Assembly: GCA_038501625.1 (NCBI GenBank)
Contig: JAZAYU010000086.1
Location: forward strand, 1,240,001 to 1,304,000
DNA: 64,000 nt
Reading direction: 5' to 3'
Source: Corbicula japonica
Taxonomy: Eukaryota > Mollusca > Bivalvia > Venerida > Cyrenidae
A program made the position numbers and the translations under genes. Positions 24,665 to 38,600 of the stretch are shown here, piece by piece (position 1 is the first letter of the stretch; every line of letters begins with the position of its first letter). The notes beneath the pieces are model-generated. The model was not told the origin of the DNA, made no database searches, and was given only the letters and a program-made list of their open reading frames with translations.

Positions 24665-24854
24665 TATACTTAAAGAAATTAGAAACGCAACTTCTTTCAA
24701 CACAAAATATGTTTCGTGATAAAAGAAGTTGCGGTTTTATTTTCATTTACTATATAATATGTATTTGAAGAAATTAGAAACGCATGCCAACTTTTTTATA
24801 CTTGAAATGTATTTCTTGTTAAACGAAGTTGTGTTTCTAATTTCTTTCAGTATA
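24665..24854. mobile_element. 190-bp TA-flanked MITE
   Basis: Inverted ends TATACTTAAAGAAATTAGAA (and ACGCAACTTC) and TTTCTAATTTCTTTCAGTAT. Partial internal copies of the end sequence lie near 24715 and 24775. Unit B has an empty site near 55918 (GCATACATATGGAG). Confidence 0.7.
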
Positions 24855-27168
24855 TATGGAGTAAAGGGTTAACTTCAATTTCATGGATGTAATTGTATAT
24901 AATGTCATTCATAGAAATTTTGTAAAATGGAACAATTTTTTTAAATCAAGAAAACATTTATTTAATTGTAATTCTTTGGTAATAATTGCTTTCTTTAAGT
25001 TTATCTGAGTACATACAACAGAAATATGCTATCATTTTATAAGGTAGCCATTAATTCCAAGTTTTAAGAATAAAATTCTCATTTGGGTATTTTATGTATA
25101 TGTGCATTTAGCATTAAAAAACACAAAGCAATCTAGCTAGAAGACTTGTTAAGTAAACTCTTTTCCTTCACATGTACTGGTTTATTGCAGGGGCCACCAG
25201 TGCAGATCAAGATCTGCCGGCACATCCATACTGTATGATCATCATCAGGATCTGCACTGAAAAGGGGCATAACTATGACAAAAAAGTCTACATCTGTACT
25301 GTATGATCTGCACTGTTCACACTTTGTTCAGAAATAATCTAATACATCAAACATGGAACAGTGTAGATCCAGATCAGCCGGCACATCCATACTGCATGAT
25401 CATCATCAGGATCAGTACTGTTAACACTTTGGTCAGAAATAATCTAATACATTGAAAATGAAACAGTGTAGAACCTTATCAGATGGCAAGGACGTGCCAG
25501 CAGATTTGGATCTAAACTGTTTGCCCATGCCATAAAGAAATACTATGGAGGAAAAGTATATTGAAAACAACTTTACTACACATGAAATTACAGTACACTT
25601 AGTCTTATTACTTACACATACTATTTTTTACTTGGAAAAAGTTTCTATAAGAAACAACATTTCATTATATTGACTAACAACACAGGCATCAAAACAACAT
25701 TCAGAACACAACAGTTACAGAGTAACAAGACAGCTAACCTAGGAGATTTCTGGTTTAACATCTATTTCATATTTACAACTTTTATGACAAACAGTGTAGA
25801 TCTGGATCAGCTGGCACATCCATCCCTTCTGATCTGGATCTACACTGCTTGCTTTTAGATTAGGTCATTTCAGACCAAGGTGAGACCAGTGTAAATCCAA
25901 ATCAGATTGCATGTATGTACAAGCTGATTTGAGTTGCACCAGTCACACAGTCCATAAAACCAGTATATATGGAGAAAATAGTTGACTCAGCACTATGAAA
26001 ATTAACAAACGAAATACAATGTATGTACACACTTCCAAGTTTCTTTCATCACCTGTCTCATAATTAAATATTAAATGTGCCTAGCCATGTATTAGTGACT
26101 AAAATATCAAGTGTTTTCAAATATCAAAATTTGTATTTTAAACTGTAGAAGAACCTAAAATAATTTAAATTCAATATAATTCAATATAATATTCTTAAAC
26201 AGCCAATGTATTAGACAGTGAATTTATATAAAAGCCAAGGTTGTTATAGCATAACGAACACAGTAAAATTCACTCACATCAGATCCTTAACTGAAATGCA
26301 CTGATTAGTCCAAAACTTGTGTGAAATTCTCAACCGTCCAGTCATTTATATGCATTATATAGTTGTACAACTAATGTTTACTACATCTGAGACATTGAAG
26401 TGTTCGATCTTTAACTGTATTAAACCCTGAACTGTAAATAGACAGCTTTTACCATTCACTCCATAGATACACCTTTATTGTGTGGGTGAACAGTGTAGAT
26501 CCAGATCAGCCAGCATATCCGTGCATTCTGATCAGGATCTGCACTGTTTGCTTTTTGATTCATTATTTCTGACCAAAATGCAACCAGTGCAGCTCCTGAT
26601 CAATTGGAATGGATGTGCCGGTTGATCTGGATCTACACTGGTCGCACATGTGTAAACATGCGTATATATGGAGTAAATGGTTAAAAACTAAATTTCTGTG
26701 GTAATCAAGTAAAATTCTATATATAATCGATGCATGCACTTCCCATGCACTGTCACAATGTTATTTTTGTTCCTGAGTTTTATCTTTTATTTGAATCATA
26801 TTCTACCATTACAATGATATGTAGCTAATATTGTCATACAAGATGGCGATTGCCAACTGAAAACTGTGCGAGAACTAGGTATATATTGGCCCAAGAACTT
26901 AAAACTCAAGATAATTGTTCAAACTGGTAAATGTGTTTTGAGAAAATTTAAGAGCACATTCAAGAATCCACAAAGAACGTTGTTTAACGATAAAACCCAA
27001 GTATAGAATAATGAATTTTCAGTATGTAACATGAATTCTTGTTACACATATACACGTATAGTAAAGAACAGCATGAAAATAAATGTTATCTGGCTTAAAA
27101 AACAACAGTTATTGATTTCAATAATTTGTTCCTAAAGAAAACTTTGTTCAAACTAGAATATGTTATTG

Positions 27169-27420
27169 GAAACTGATGCCCCCACTGCTTCAACAACATT
27201 TGTAATAATAAAGGGCCATAACTCTGGTAAAAACAGCTGCTGGAAAAATCCTTTTGTTACGATCATCTACACATCCTGCTTAATCATATGTAAAAGATTG
27301 AATGAAATCTGCCTACTAGTTTAGGAGGAGTTGATTCCACAAGATTTGGTGACATACATAAGTACAGATGGACAGATAAGTGCAACTCTATATGCCTCGC
27401 ACTTTGTGGGGGCATAAAAA
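27169..27420. mobile_element. Short CCCCCAC-terminated element with 3' hairpin
   Basis: TGATGCCCCCACTGCTTC at the left and CGCACTTTGTGGGGGCATA at the right, with CAGATGGACAGATAAG before the hairpin. It looks like a pearl-type element without a tandem core. Homologue at 58637-58885 in unit B. Confidence 0.55.
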
Positions 27421-29589
27421 ACATAACGACAACCCAATAACCATTTACTCCATATGGTTTTATTGTGTGCACGTACAATGTAGAGCCAGATCAGCGGGCA
27501 CAGCCATCTACCTCTTATCTATATTTACACTGTTTGCTTCTTGGTCACAAATATCCCAGTGAATCATAAAGTGAACAGTATAGATCCTGATTAGATGGCA
27601 GAGATGTTCACTGAATAACAGCTCTATTACACGAAGTAAAAGGCTAAAAAGTAAATGTTGCTACAACTATTTCATTACAAAATTTCAATCCAACAAAAAA
27701 AGAAATTAATTATGTACAAGAATTTCTGTATATATCCAACATGACAAAAATTTTATCTAAAAATAACATAGGTATAACAACATGTCGATGCTTTCATCAA
27801 ATGTAACACAATTTAGCATCTAAATGAACACATCAAACTTAAGTGAACACATGTACAAGAAGCTGCAATGCAAATCTAGATTACATTGTTTCTCCTGAAA
27901 AAAGGGGCATAACTATTACAAAATAGTCAAGAGTTATGAAACTTGTCCTGATAATTGCTATTGTGATATCAGACAACAATGACTGACTGTTAAGTTTCAA
28001 AGCTTTATCTTGAATAGTTACTGAGAAAAATTGAATAACAAAATCGTACTGAAATGTTGACATTCAATAATACCGTCTCCACATTCAAAATCTTATAATT
28101 TCATTTTATGACTTGTTTGGCAACAGTAATTTATCTGTATGTAAATAAATTTGATCATGCGGCAGTTAACAGAAATGTAGAAACACAAGGGGAATATCAG
28201 CAGGGTCAGATATTAGACATTTAGAGAAGGTGTTCATTTTGAGCAATCTTGCTGTAGTTACATGATAATTTCTAAATCTCTGGCATAAATCACCAGGGAC
28301 TACAGAAAATATTGCTGCCCCAAAAGGGGGTTCAAGCAACCACACTGAACCCATGCTGGATCTGCTCTGATCTATACATGTAGTCCAGCCACTGGATTAA
28401 GCACTATTGTGGAAGCTTTAACATTTTCCTCCATACCCATTTAAAGCATGTGTGACCAGTGTAGATCCAAATCGGTCAGCAAATCTGTGCCATCTGATCT
28501 GGATCTTCACTGGTCGCATCTTGGTCAGAAATAACCTGACAAATCTAGAAGCAAACAGTGTAGATCCTGATCAGACAGTGCCAGCTGATCTGGATCTATA
28601 CTGTTTGCCCACTCAAGGTATATCTATTGAGTAAAGGGTGAAATGTGAAAACAAATCATTCAACCTGATGAAATGCAAAAGAGCAAAGCTGCACTGATAC
28701 AAAAACATGACTATAAATTTCAAGTTTGAAGATTCTGGATATGCCATATAATCATTTATAAATATTGAAACTTCTAGTTTTCATGTCTCTATTAAACTTT
28801 GCATAAACTGGTATCATCCTTTACATCTAATAATTATGTTGGGTGTTATTTTTTAAATTCTTCCAGTAACAGATGATGATATACATGTATTAACCCTTTC
28901 CTCTGTATATACACATTTTTATGCATGTGCAACCAGTGTAGATCCAGCAAAATCAGTGCCATCTGATCAGGATCTGCACTGGTCGCATTTTGGTCAGAAA
29001 TAACGTAACAAATCATAAAGCGAATAGTGCAGGTAACAATAAGATGGCACGGACACTGTTTGCCCACACAAGTTGTGATGCAACAGAGGTGTGTATATGG
29101 AGGAAATGAATTATGTTCTGTCACAAGATTAGCATGGGTCAAATCTAAATCATATCAAACTTTTATGTCTCTTCCAATATAATCAACCTCCTCATGTAAG
29201 CTCCTGTTAACATTATGACTTGAAGATTTAATCAATTGATCTGTGAGTGATCAATATGACATGATTCAAGAAAAATCCCATTTAAATCTAACATCACACT
29301 TTAAAATCTGTTTCATACCATTCTTCACAAAATCTCCGCGGAACATCCTATGTCACATGACTCAGTCACATGATCTGAAGATAATCATGTGACATTGTAT
29401 TGCGATTTCTTCTCCTCCAATTCCATTAAGTCCCACAAACACCTGTCCTGTCACATGATTCGGTCAATGATCAAGTGACATTTATAACTTCGAACTAGAA
29501 ATCTAACAAGGATAGGATCATCCATTCTACTCTTGAAATTTGCCGCCATATCTAATGTCACACGATTCAATCACATGATTGGTAAGTGA

Positions 29590-29688
29590 TCATGTGACAG
29601 AATTATATGCTCTGTAGATCTTCTCTGCCTCTCTGATACCGCTGATATAAGCTCCGGCTAAAGTCTGGTGATACTGTTTGTGTGTAGC
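29590..29688 (-). CDS. kdm1b: KDM1B copy B last exon with stop
   Basis: 32 codons plus TGA: ATHKQYHQTLAGAYISGIRE, then AEKIYRAYNSVT. It continues FFAGE as GEATHKQY..GAY.SG as in LSD2. The stop sits in a GTCACATGATCA palindrome. Confidence 0.9.
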   Translation of the reverse strand, partial: ATHKQYHQTLAGAYISGIREAEKIYRAYNSVT

Positions 29689-32600
29689 CTGCAACCAAAT
29701 ATGTAATTTTTAAGTTAGTTCAACTGGTCAGGTTAATTGGGTCAATTTAACCAATCAGAAGACTTTCCAGATACAACATTAAGTTACAAAAGTGAATAGA
29801 AATCAAACTGAGCAACTTTATGTTAAATCTGCATGCTGGACAATTTACAGTGATAAGCACAATTAATATTTCATTCGCAGTCAGTTTTGACTCCGATCAG
29901 CCTGTATATTCACATATTTTAAGATCAATACTGTTTCCTAAACACACATTTAAACAAACATTTTCATCACACTGGATCTAATTAAAAGAAATGACAGTCC
30001 ACCTTTGGTAGTTGATCAGTATTCAATGGAAAATTTTCAGAATCAACAGAACTTACAGTCTTGTTACCATTTAAAACTTTACTCCATATATACGAGTTTT
30101 ATTGCATGTATGGCCAGTGTAGATATAGATCTGCCAGGACATCTGTGCTATTTGATCAGAACCTGCACTGTTCACTTTTAGTCAGAAATAACCTAATAAA
30201 TCAAAAAACGAACAGTGCAGATTCAGATCAGACAGTAAGGATGTGCCATCTGATCTGGATCTACACTGTTTGCCCGGGCATATGTATGGAGTAAAAGGTT
30301 AATGTCGAGAAGGTATAGTGGAAGAAAAGCATTTGTACAGGTTCGTATCCTTTATTGAAGTGAAGTCACATCAAAACAATAACAAAATATATAAGTGACG
30401 TCAACATTATAATAGCTTAAGGAGCGGCGCGGCGTTGCGTTACCCGCCATAAATACGTTACGTTACATTCATGACAGTTAATAATCATTACCTCTCCGGC
30501 AAAGAAAATCTTATTGTTCAGATCTAGTTCCATGTTATCAAAGGCCCCAGCACCGCAGTTAGTAGGTATGTATGAGTACGACATCCCGACATGTTCCATC
30601 TTGTACCAACGAGAGACATAATATTTTGTTGGCAGGGGTACATCCTAAAAAGATCACAAAATATTTTACAACAACATACATAAATCCTTTATTACAGGGG
30701 CAGATCCAGATTGGGTTATTATAAGTGGGGATGTTCGAACCCCTCCCCCCTGTTTTTTTTAGGCAGAAATGTTTAATTTCCATGGGCATTTTGGCCAGAA
30801 AGTTGGTAATGAACATGTAACTACCCAAAGACTGCCCCAAACTAACCCTTTCTGAAAATCTTGTAGGATTTGTGCTGTAATAGAATTGCATCATGGATAT
30901 TAAAAGGGTAAGCTACTCTGACAAGCAGGGAGCTTTATCTACACTGTTTGCCCATGCAAAAAAATGTATCAATTGAGTACAGGATTAACTAGAATTATCA
31001 CTGAAAGTGATTAAATACCCCCACATGTATGCTTGATAATTGAACTGGGAATGCTTCGAATCAATGGCATAATGTGCCCCACTTTCAATCCAAAGTGTCG
31101 TCTTCACAGTAGCCACATATACAGCAAGTTTCATCACAATATCTCATTCCTTCTAAATTTATTGAGCAGAAATAGTTTAAATATGTTAGTAACAGTGGCC
31201 TTTATCTAACTTTTATCTAAGAACTGTGTGCCAAACATTGTTTATGAGAAATCATCCAGAAACCATTTTTTCTAGTTTTAGTAACAGTGACCTTGACCCC
31301 ATCAGGCCCAATTTCAATACCAAGTTTCGTCTTCACAGACACTACCTACATAGCAATTTTCATCACAATATCTCATTCTGAACCAAAGTTATTGAGCATA
31401 CAGTTTATTTTCTATTTTTAGTAACAGTGACCTTGACCCCACAGGCCTTGAATCCCAAAAGTCATCTTCACAAAAACCATCAATACACCAAATTTCATTT
31501 AAGAATCTCATTCCAAGCTATAGTTACTGAGTGGAAACGAAGTTTTGAAGTTTAAATAACAGTGACCTTGACCTTGAACCCACAGGCCCCAAAGTCAAAC
31601 CTAATCTTTATCTTGTTATGTTACATCTGTGTCCCAAAAAATAATTTAATCTATGAAGTATTTCATGAGTTATAGTCCAGAAACAATTTTTCTTTTTTAA
31701 GTTACAGTGACCTTGACACTGACCCCTCAGGCCCCAAAGTCGAACTCGACCTGTATCTTCTGATATTACATATATGTACCAAAAAAAAGATTTAATCTGT
31801 GAAGTTTTTCATGAGTTATTATCTGGAAACCCTTTTTCTATTTTTAGTAATACTGACCTTGACATTGACCCCACCAGCCCCAAAGTCGAACTTGACCTGT
31901 ATCTTGTGATGTTACATCTATTTACCAAACAAGGATTAAATCTGTGAAGTGCTTGATGAGTTATCATCCGGAAACCATTTTTCTATTTTTAGTAACAGTG
32001 ACCTTGACACTGATTCCACCAGCCCCAAAATCGAACTTGACCTGTATCTTATGACGATATACCTGTGTACCAAAAATTATTAAATGCTGTCAAGCCTTTC
32101 ATGAGTTATCATCTGGAAACGAAGAATCCGGCCGACTGACCGACCGACTGACCGACAGACCGACCGACCGACAAGCTCATTCCTATATACCCCCTCAAAC
32201 TTCGTTTGTGGGGGTATAATTACTTTTTGCTTGCTGCAAACAGTTCAGCAATTTTTTATCAATCACTGTTGGTTAACTCACTACATGCATTGGTAACACA
32301 ACCAACCTGTTTAGGGAACACAGCTTTCAGGGTATCTATACACATCTGTACGATTTCTGCATCCCATTTCTTTTTTAAAACCTCCACAGCATCACTAGAT
32401 ATGTATGTGGCCAACATTGCTTGATCATCCTGTAATATTCACAAACCGACCATTTCATTTAATTGTAGTTTTAACCCTTTTCAATTTCTTCATATATACA
32501 CATTATTAAACATAAGCGACCAGTGTAGATCCAGATCAGCCGGCACATCAGTGCTGATTGATCAGGAACTGCACTGGTTGCATTTTGGTCAGAAATAACA

Positions 32601-35600
32601 TAATAAACAGAAGGGCCATGATGGCCCTATATCGCTCACCTGAGTACAAAAGTACTCTCAGCTTGTGGTTTCAGACAAAAAGATTTTAAAAGTTTTTCCT
32701 ATACAAGTCTATGTAAAATGAAGTGACCCTAGGGCGGGGCGAATTTTGACCCCAGGAAAATAATTTGAACAATCTTTGTGGAGTTCCAATAGAGGATGCT
32801 AAATGCCAAATATCTAAGCTCTAGGCCTTGTGGTTTCAGACAAGAAGATTTTTAAATTTTTCCTATATAAGTCTATATAAAATGAAGTGACCTCTGGGGC
32901 GGGGCCAATTTTGACCCCTGGGAAATAATTTGAACAATCTTTGTAGAGTTCCACTAGAGGGTGCTAAATGCCAAATATCTAAGCTCTAGGCCTTGTGGTT
33001 TCAGACAAGAAGATTTTTTAACCTATAAGTCTATGCAAAATAAAGTGACCCCTGGGGCGGGGCCAATTTTGACCCCAGGGAAATAATTTGAAAAAACCTT
33101 TGTAGAGTTCCACTAGAGGGTGCTAAATGTCAAATATCTAAGCTCTAGGCCTTGTGGTTTCACACAAGAAGATTTTTAAAGTTTTTCCTATACAAGTCTA
33201 TGTAAATTGAAGTGACCCCTGGGGCGGGGCCAATTTTGACCCCAGGGAAATAATTTGAACAATCTTTGTAGCGTTCCACTAGAGGATGCTAAATGCCAAA
33301 TATCTAAGCTCTAGGCCTTGTGGTTTCAGACAAGAAGATTTTTAAAGTTTTTCCTTTCAGTTGCCAACCAGAGTTCTGCATGGAATTGATTTCTTTGAAC
33401 AACTTTGGAAGAGCTTCATTTAAGGAACATCCGTGGCAAGTTTCGTCAAAATTGGCCAAGCCGTTTCAGAGAAGAAGTCGTTTGAAGAAAAAAGTTGACA
33501 ACGGACGGACGGATGACGGACATCAGGCGATCACAAAAGCTCAACACGAGCACTTCGTGCTCAGGTGAGCTAATAAAAAGCGCACAGTTTAGATCCTGAT
33601 TAAATGGCACAGATGTGCTGGCTGATCTGGATTAAAACTGTTTGCCCATGCTATAAAAGTGTATACCGTATACCCCCGTTTTAGCGCCTCGGGGGCGTTA
33701 CATTTTGCAAAAGGGAGGCGTTTAATAGAGACCAATTATTGACAAAATGTAGTTTTTAATAATTGTGTTATTCTATTCCGTTGTGCATAACGCGCATTGA
33801 TGTATAACGCGCACCCATAATTTTGATAAAAATCGGATGTATAACGCGCATCAAAAATCGGCGCGAACGTAAAATTTGGCGCCGATCTGCCCTTTTTGTG
33901 TTGAAATAAAATATTATAAAGTAAAGAAAATCTTAAATAAACAATAAACAGTAAAACAAATCAGCGCGAATGAGAAAAATCGGCGCGAACGTAAGAAAAT
34001 TCGGCGCCGATCTGGCCTTTTTGTGTTGAAAAAAAATTTTACAAAGTAGAGAAAATCTTAGATAAACAATAGACAGTAAAACAAATCGGCGCGAATAAGA
34101 AAAATCGGCGCGAACGTAAGAAAATTCGGCGCCGATCTGAACTACCGTAACATTTTATGATTTTCAATTGATTTGTGTTGGAATAATACTGGATTATTGT
34201 CAGAAAAGGTAAGATCTAATTTAATTATTTGTACTTTTGTGTCAATTTTAAATGTCTTTCTGCCCCTGATTAAAAATTTTTAGAATGAAAAAGGGGAGGG
34301 GGCGTTTATTAGGGGGGGAGCGTTAAAACGGGGGTATACGGTATATGAAGGAAAGGGTAAATATTACACAAAAAAATAAAATTACAAACAAATGCCATGT
34401 CTGCACTAGTACCCTCTGCACAGATTCATTTTGGTAAGAAAAAATCTAATGAATAAAAAAAGCGATGAGTTTAGATCCTGATTTGATGGCACAGATGTGC
34501 TGGCTGATCTGGATCTTAACTGTTCACCCACACAATGAAGGTGTAACTATGAAGGAAAGGGTTAATATTACACAAAAAATAAACTTACAAACAAATGCCA
34601 TGTCCTCACTAGTTCCCTTTCGAGCACAGATACAACCAAACATAATCATTTCAATAAAATTAACCGACCGTGTACAAGATGAGAATCATGTCTGTGACGT
34701 CATACAGTTGGTATTACATCACCAAGACTATAGTATGGTCAGTTCGTCTTGTGACTACTAATATAAAAGTTGTGTAGACTTCACAACATTATTACAACAT
34801 GTGTATACTTATACTATTATCAAGAGCTTGTAATTGTTCAGTAAGACCAGACAATTAAAATATATTTGTCACAAATGGAATTTACTACAGGGGCAGATCC
34901 TGAGGCAGTTATGTGGTGTCAATCCGGCTCTTGGAGTCAGCATATTTAATTTGCATAAGGGATTTTGGCCAGAAAGTTGAAAGAGCATGAAATCGCTTTA
35001 CACTACATGGGACTATAGGATGAAGCAATATGCAAAGTATTAGGCTGCTGCATGTTATAGTTGCTGAGAAAACTGTGACTGAAATTTTGTAACGGACGGA
35101 CGGATGGTCACACGGACAAGGGTAAACAGTATAGTTCGAAGCGGAGGTATAAAAACAAAATGTGAAAATCTAACCCTTAACTCCATAATTATATTGAGGT
35201 TTAATCACATGTAAACAGTATAGATCCAGATCAGGCCACTTATTCATTCTGTCTGATCAGGATCTACACTATTCACTTCTTTGGCAAAAGTAACGTAAAT
35301 TAATGTATCTAAAAGTGAACATTGGTATTACATCACCAAGACTATAGAATGGTCGCTTAGTCTTGTGACTACGAATATAAAAGTTGTGTAGAATTCACAA
35401 CATTATTTAAACATGTGTATGCTTATACTATAAAGGAAACTGCTTGTAATTGTTCAGTAGGATCAGACCTTAAAAGTGTAGAATCCACAACATTATTTCT
35501 GATCCTTTATCAGACCACATCCATGGCTGATCTGGATCTATACTGTTCGTCCATGGGTAACAACCATATCTCATGGAGTAAATGCTTAGCCAAACTACTA

Positions 35601-38600
35601 GCTTCAAAAAAGAAAGCCTATTTAGGAATAATGCTTCCTTAGAATGGATTTTGTTTTACCTGTGAAACATCATAGAACACATCAAACAAGCCAGGTGTTG
35701 TTGAGGTAGAGAGTATCTGGCCAAACATTGTTGTGCCTTTTATGGTTTGACTCCAGAAGTTCGTGGGAAACTGTAACAATACCTGAAGAACAAAATAATA
35801 ACATGTGCCTATGATCATAAATCTAAATGTGAAAACCAGTCTCAAAAACTGGTCGCCATTTCAGCCAATCAGATACATGTATTTGATATTTGAGACTGGT
35901 CTCCAATCTTAGTAATATGATCTTGGGCCATGATGTTGTTTACAGTAATGGACCAAGATCTGATGTTAGAGGGGGCTTTTTGAGAGTGTAAGTAAAATGA
36001 ATGCCCCTAAAAACCAAACCTGAAAATTCATACATCATTTTAAGGAGAAAACTGTTGTGTTAGATGGTTTCCAAAGTCACAGCAGACCCATACTGGTCTT
36101 CATATATGCAATGTCTGATCAGGATTTTTACAGTAATGGATATTCACTATTTAATAAATAAGCTACCGTAATCACCCTAAGTATTGGGACACCCTAAATA
36201 TTGGGACACCCTTATTTTTCACAAAAATAATTATTTTTTGTGTCCCTTAATTTTGGGACACTTTTATTATCAGTATTTTTCGGTGTCCCTAAGTTTTGGG
36301 ACACTTTCATAAATGGTATTTTCGCGTTCTAATTTTGGGACAAGAGATATCTGCTCGGTAACCATGCAGGTCGGCCCATGTTCTTGAAACTTTCACCATG
36401 TTATTGCAGAGTTTACCTTACTATGCCGTGTATTTGAAACAAAACTTTTAACGTTCAGAGATATCTACCATGAGGGATTCAAGGAGAAAAATTAGAATAA
36501 ATTAAGTACCGATATACCTTTTTTATTTAACTAACGCTCCCATGTAAAATAAAACGGCTATCGTTTTCGTTTTTTTAATTAATTATGTCCCCATATCCAA
36601 AGAATTTTACTCAGAATTTTCGATCAGTTTATTGTCAAAAACTAGCTTAAACTAATTATGCAAGTGCAAATAACAGCTGGGGCGAGTGTCAGTGTCAGTC
36701 CCGAGTATTGAAGTTAATTCTTATCAAAACAGTCTGTCCAATGACCGACACAGTTGAGAAACCTCCCAATTAATCCACCTGTTTTAAGTCGGCAAGCAAG
36801 TGTCATCAAAAACATGCAAAGGGATTAACAGAATGTCAATTATCACTTAATGAAAAATTGCTCGACAAGTTTTAACACAAAAATAAATCATTTTAATCCC
36901 TAAACTGTTGACAGAAAATAATTACAAAAATATTAAAAATTATTTGATTTCGTATAATCATAATTATGTACCGGTTGATCCGTCTACGTTGAGTTCCTAT
37001 ATTGTTTCTAGATATAACTGGTGAATGCATGCAAATCGACCCAAATATTGGGACACTTTTTGAACAAATATTTTTATGCGACCCTTAATATTGGGACACG
37101 AAAAATTTTAATTATTTGTAACTGTCCCAATATTTAAGGTGATTACGGTAAATTATAAATGTCTTTATAACACTTAGAACTATAAAAAATCAATGGCTGA
37201 CTAACTCTGATAAAAAGGAGAGTTAATAATACTCATTCATTGGTACACAAATAATTCTCTATGGTTGAACAAAAGCCCCACTGATATCCCCACATAAATA
37301 TCTGGGTCTTCTCATTTTGCTATTGTTTTAATCATATTTACACCTTTATTTCCACTGCTTCAATATCCTTTACCGGACGAGTGAAGGTCAATCTTCGATG
37401 AACACCGTTAGCATTATCACCGCGCAATTGTACAGGAATGCCCTGGTGACGTCATGAAATCCCCGCTATTTTTATAATTGTTGCTAATTTTAGATAGCTC
37501 TTCCTGGAATGTTGCTATTTTTAGATTCATTTGAGTGTTTCAACCAGATTCTAAGGTAAAACACGCACGCTGCTTTATCCAGAGACAATAAAATAGTGAC
37601 TCTATTTTGTCGTAGTATGATTATTTTGATTTGAGTAAATAGGCCGACCAGTCCAAATGCCAAACCCGGGGTAAGAAATGTTTTAAACAACATTTCGAAA
37701 TTAGTAAAAAGTATATATTTTATATTAAATTTAGAAACAAAATGATAAAATGAGGTGTAAATATAAGTAATAAATTTCGTGTTTGATAAGATTACCGAGT
37801 CTTGAACGTCATTAGGACTGGTTAAGGCACGCGTGGAGTCCTTCGGACTCCACACACTTTAACCAGCCCTTATGACGTTCAAGACTCGGTGAACTTATCA
37901 AACACGAAATTTATTCCTTAAATAATCCACATATAACCCTTTACTTCACAGTGTAGATAAAGTTCTGTCAGCACATCTGAACCATCTGATCAGGATCTAC
38001 ATTCTTTGTTGTTTGATTGATTTGCTTATATCCAAGAAGGGAACAGTGTTGATCCAGATCAAACAGAACAGATGTGCCAGATGATCTTGAACTACACATA
38101 CACTGGTAGCATATGAAAGCCAAGTATATATTATATATTGTTATTAAAATTGTGTTATCAAAAATTAACAATGAAAATAATAGAGGCCATTGGAAAGAAA
38201 GTATCAATATTTTTTGGCGAAAACCCCAAAAATGAAATAATTCACATTTTTTATCCCATAACTCCAGTAGATATGACTTTAATGCATGAACAAACATTGA
38301 AGATCCAGATATATGTAGTAAAGGGTTAATATCATAATTTCAATACAAACCAGTCCTTAATATGAACCAAATTTCAACATTTTACCAAAATAGCTAAACA
38401 CTTTAATGATTTAATTCAGTATTGTGTAAAATGTAAAAAATTAAACTTTTTTTTCATACAATACAACAGCCCTTCAGTAACTCTGAGATATAATTACAAA
38501 TACCTTTCCGCAATTTACATTGGTAAATCGTTGAAATATAGTTTTCTGCCTGTCCTAACATTTGAGACACAACCAAATGAAATACATAATTATATTTTAT

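Noticed and set aside
30559..30894. 111-codon minus-strand frame across the FFAGE exon
   Set aside because: It is a shifted frame over the genuine KDM1B exon 30492-30644 plus intron.
32140..32172. Microsatellite as an independent feature
   Set aside because: The GACC run is the usual subterminal tetranucleotide run of the pearl-like element, so it is described there.
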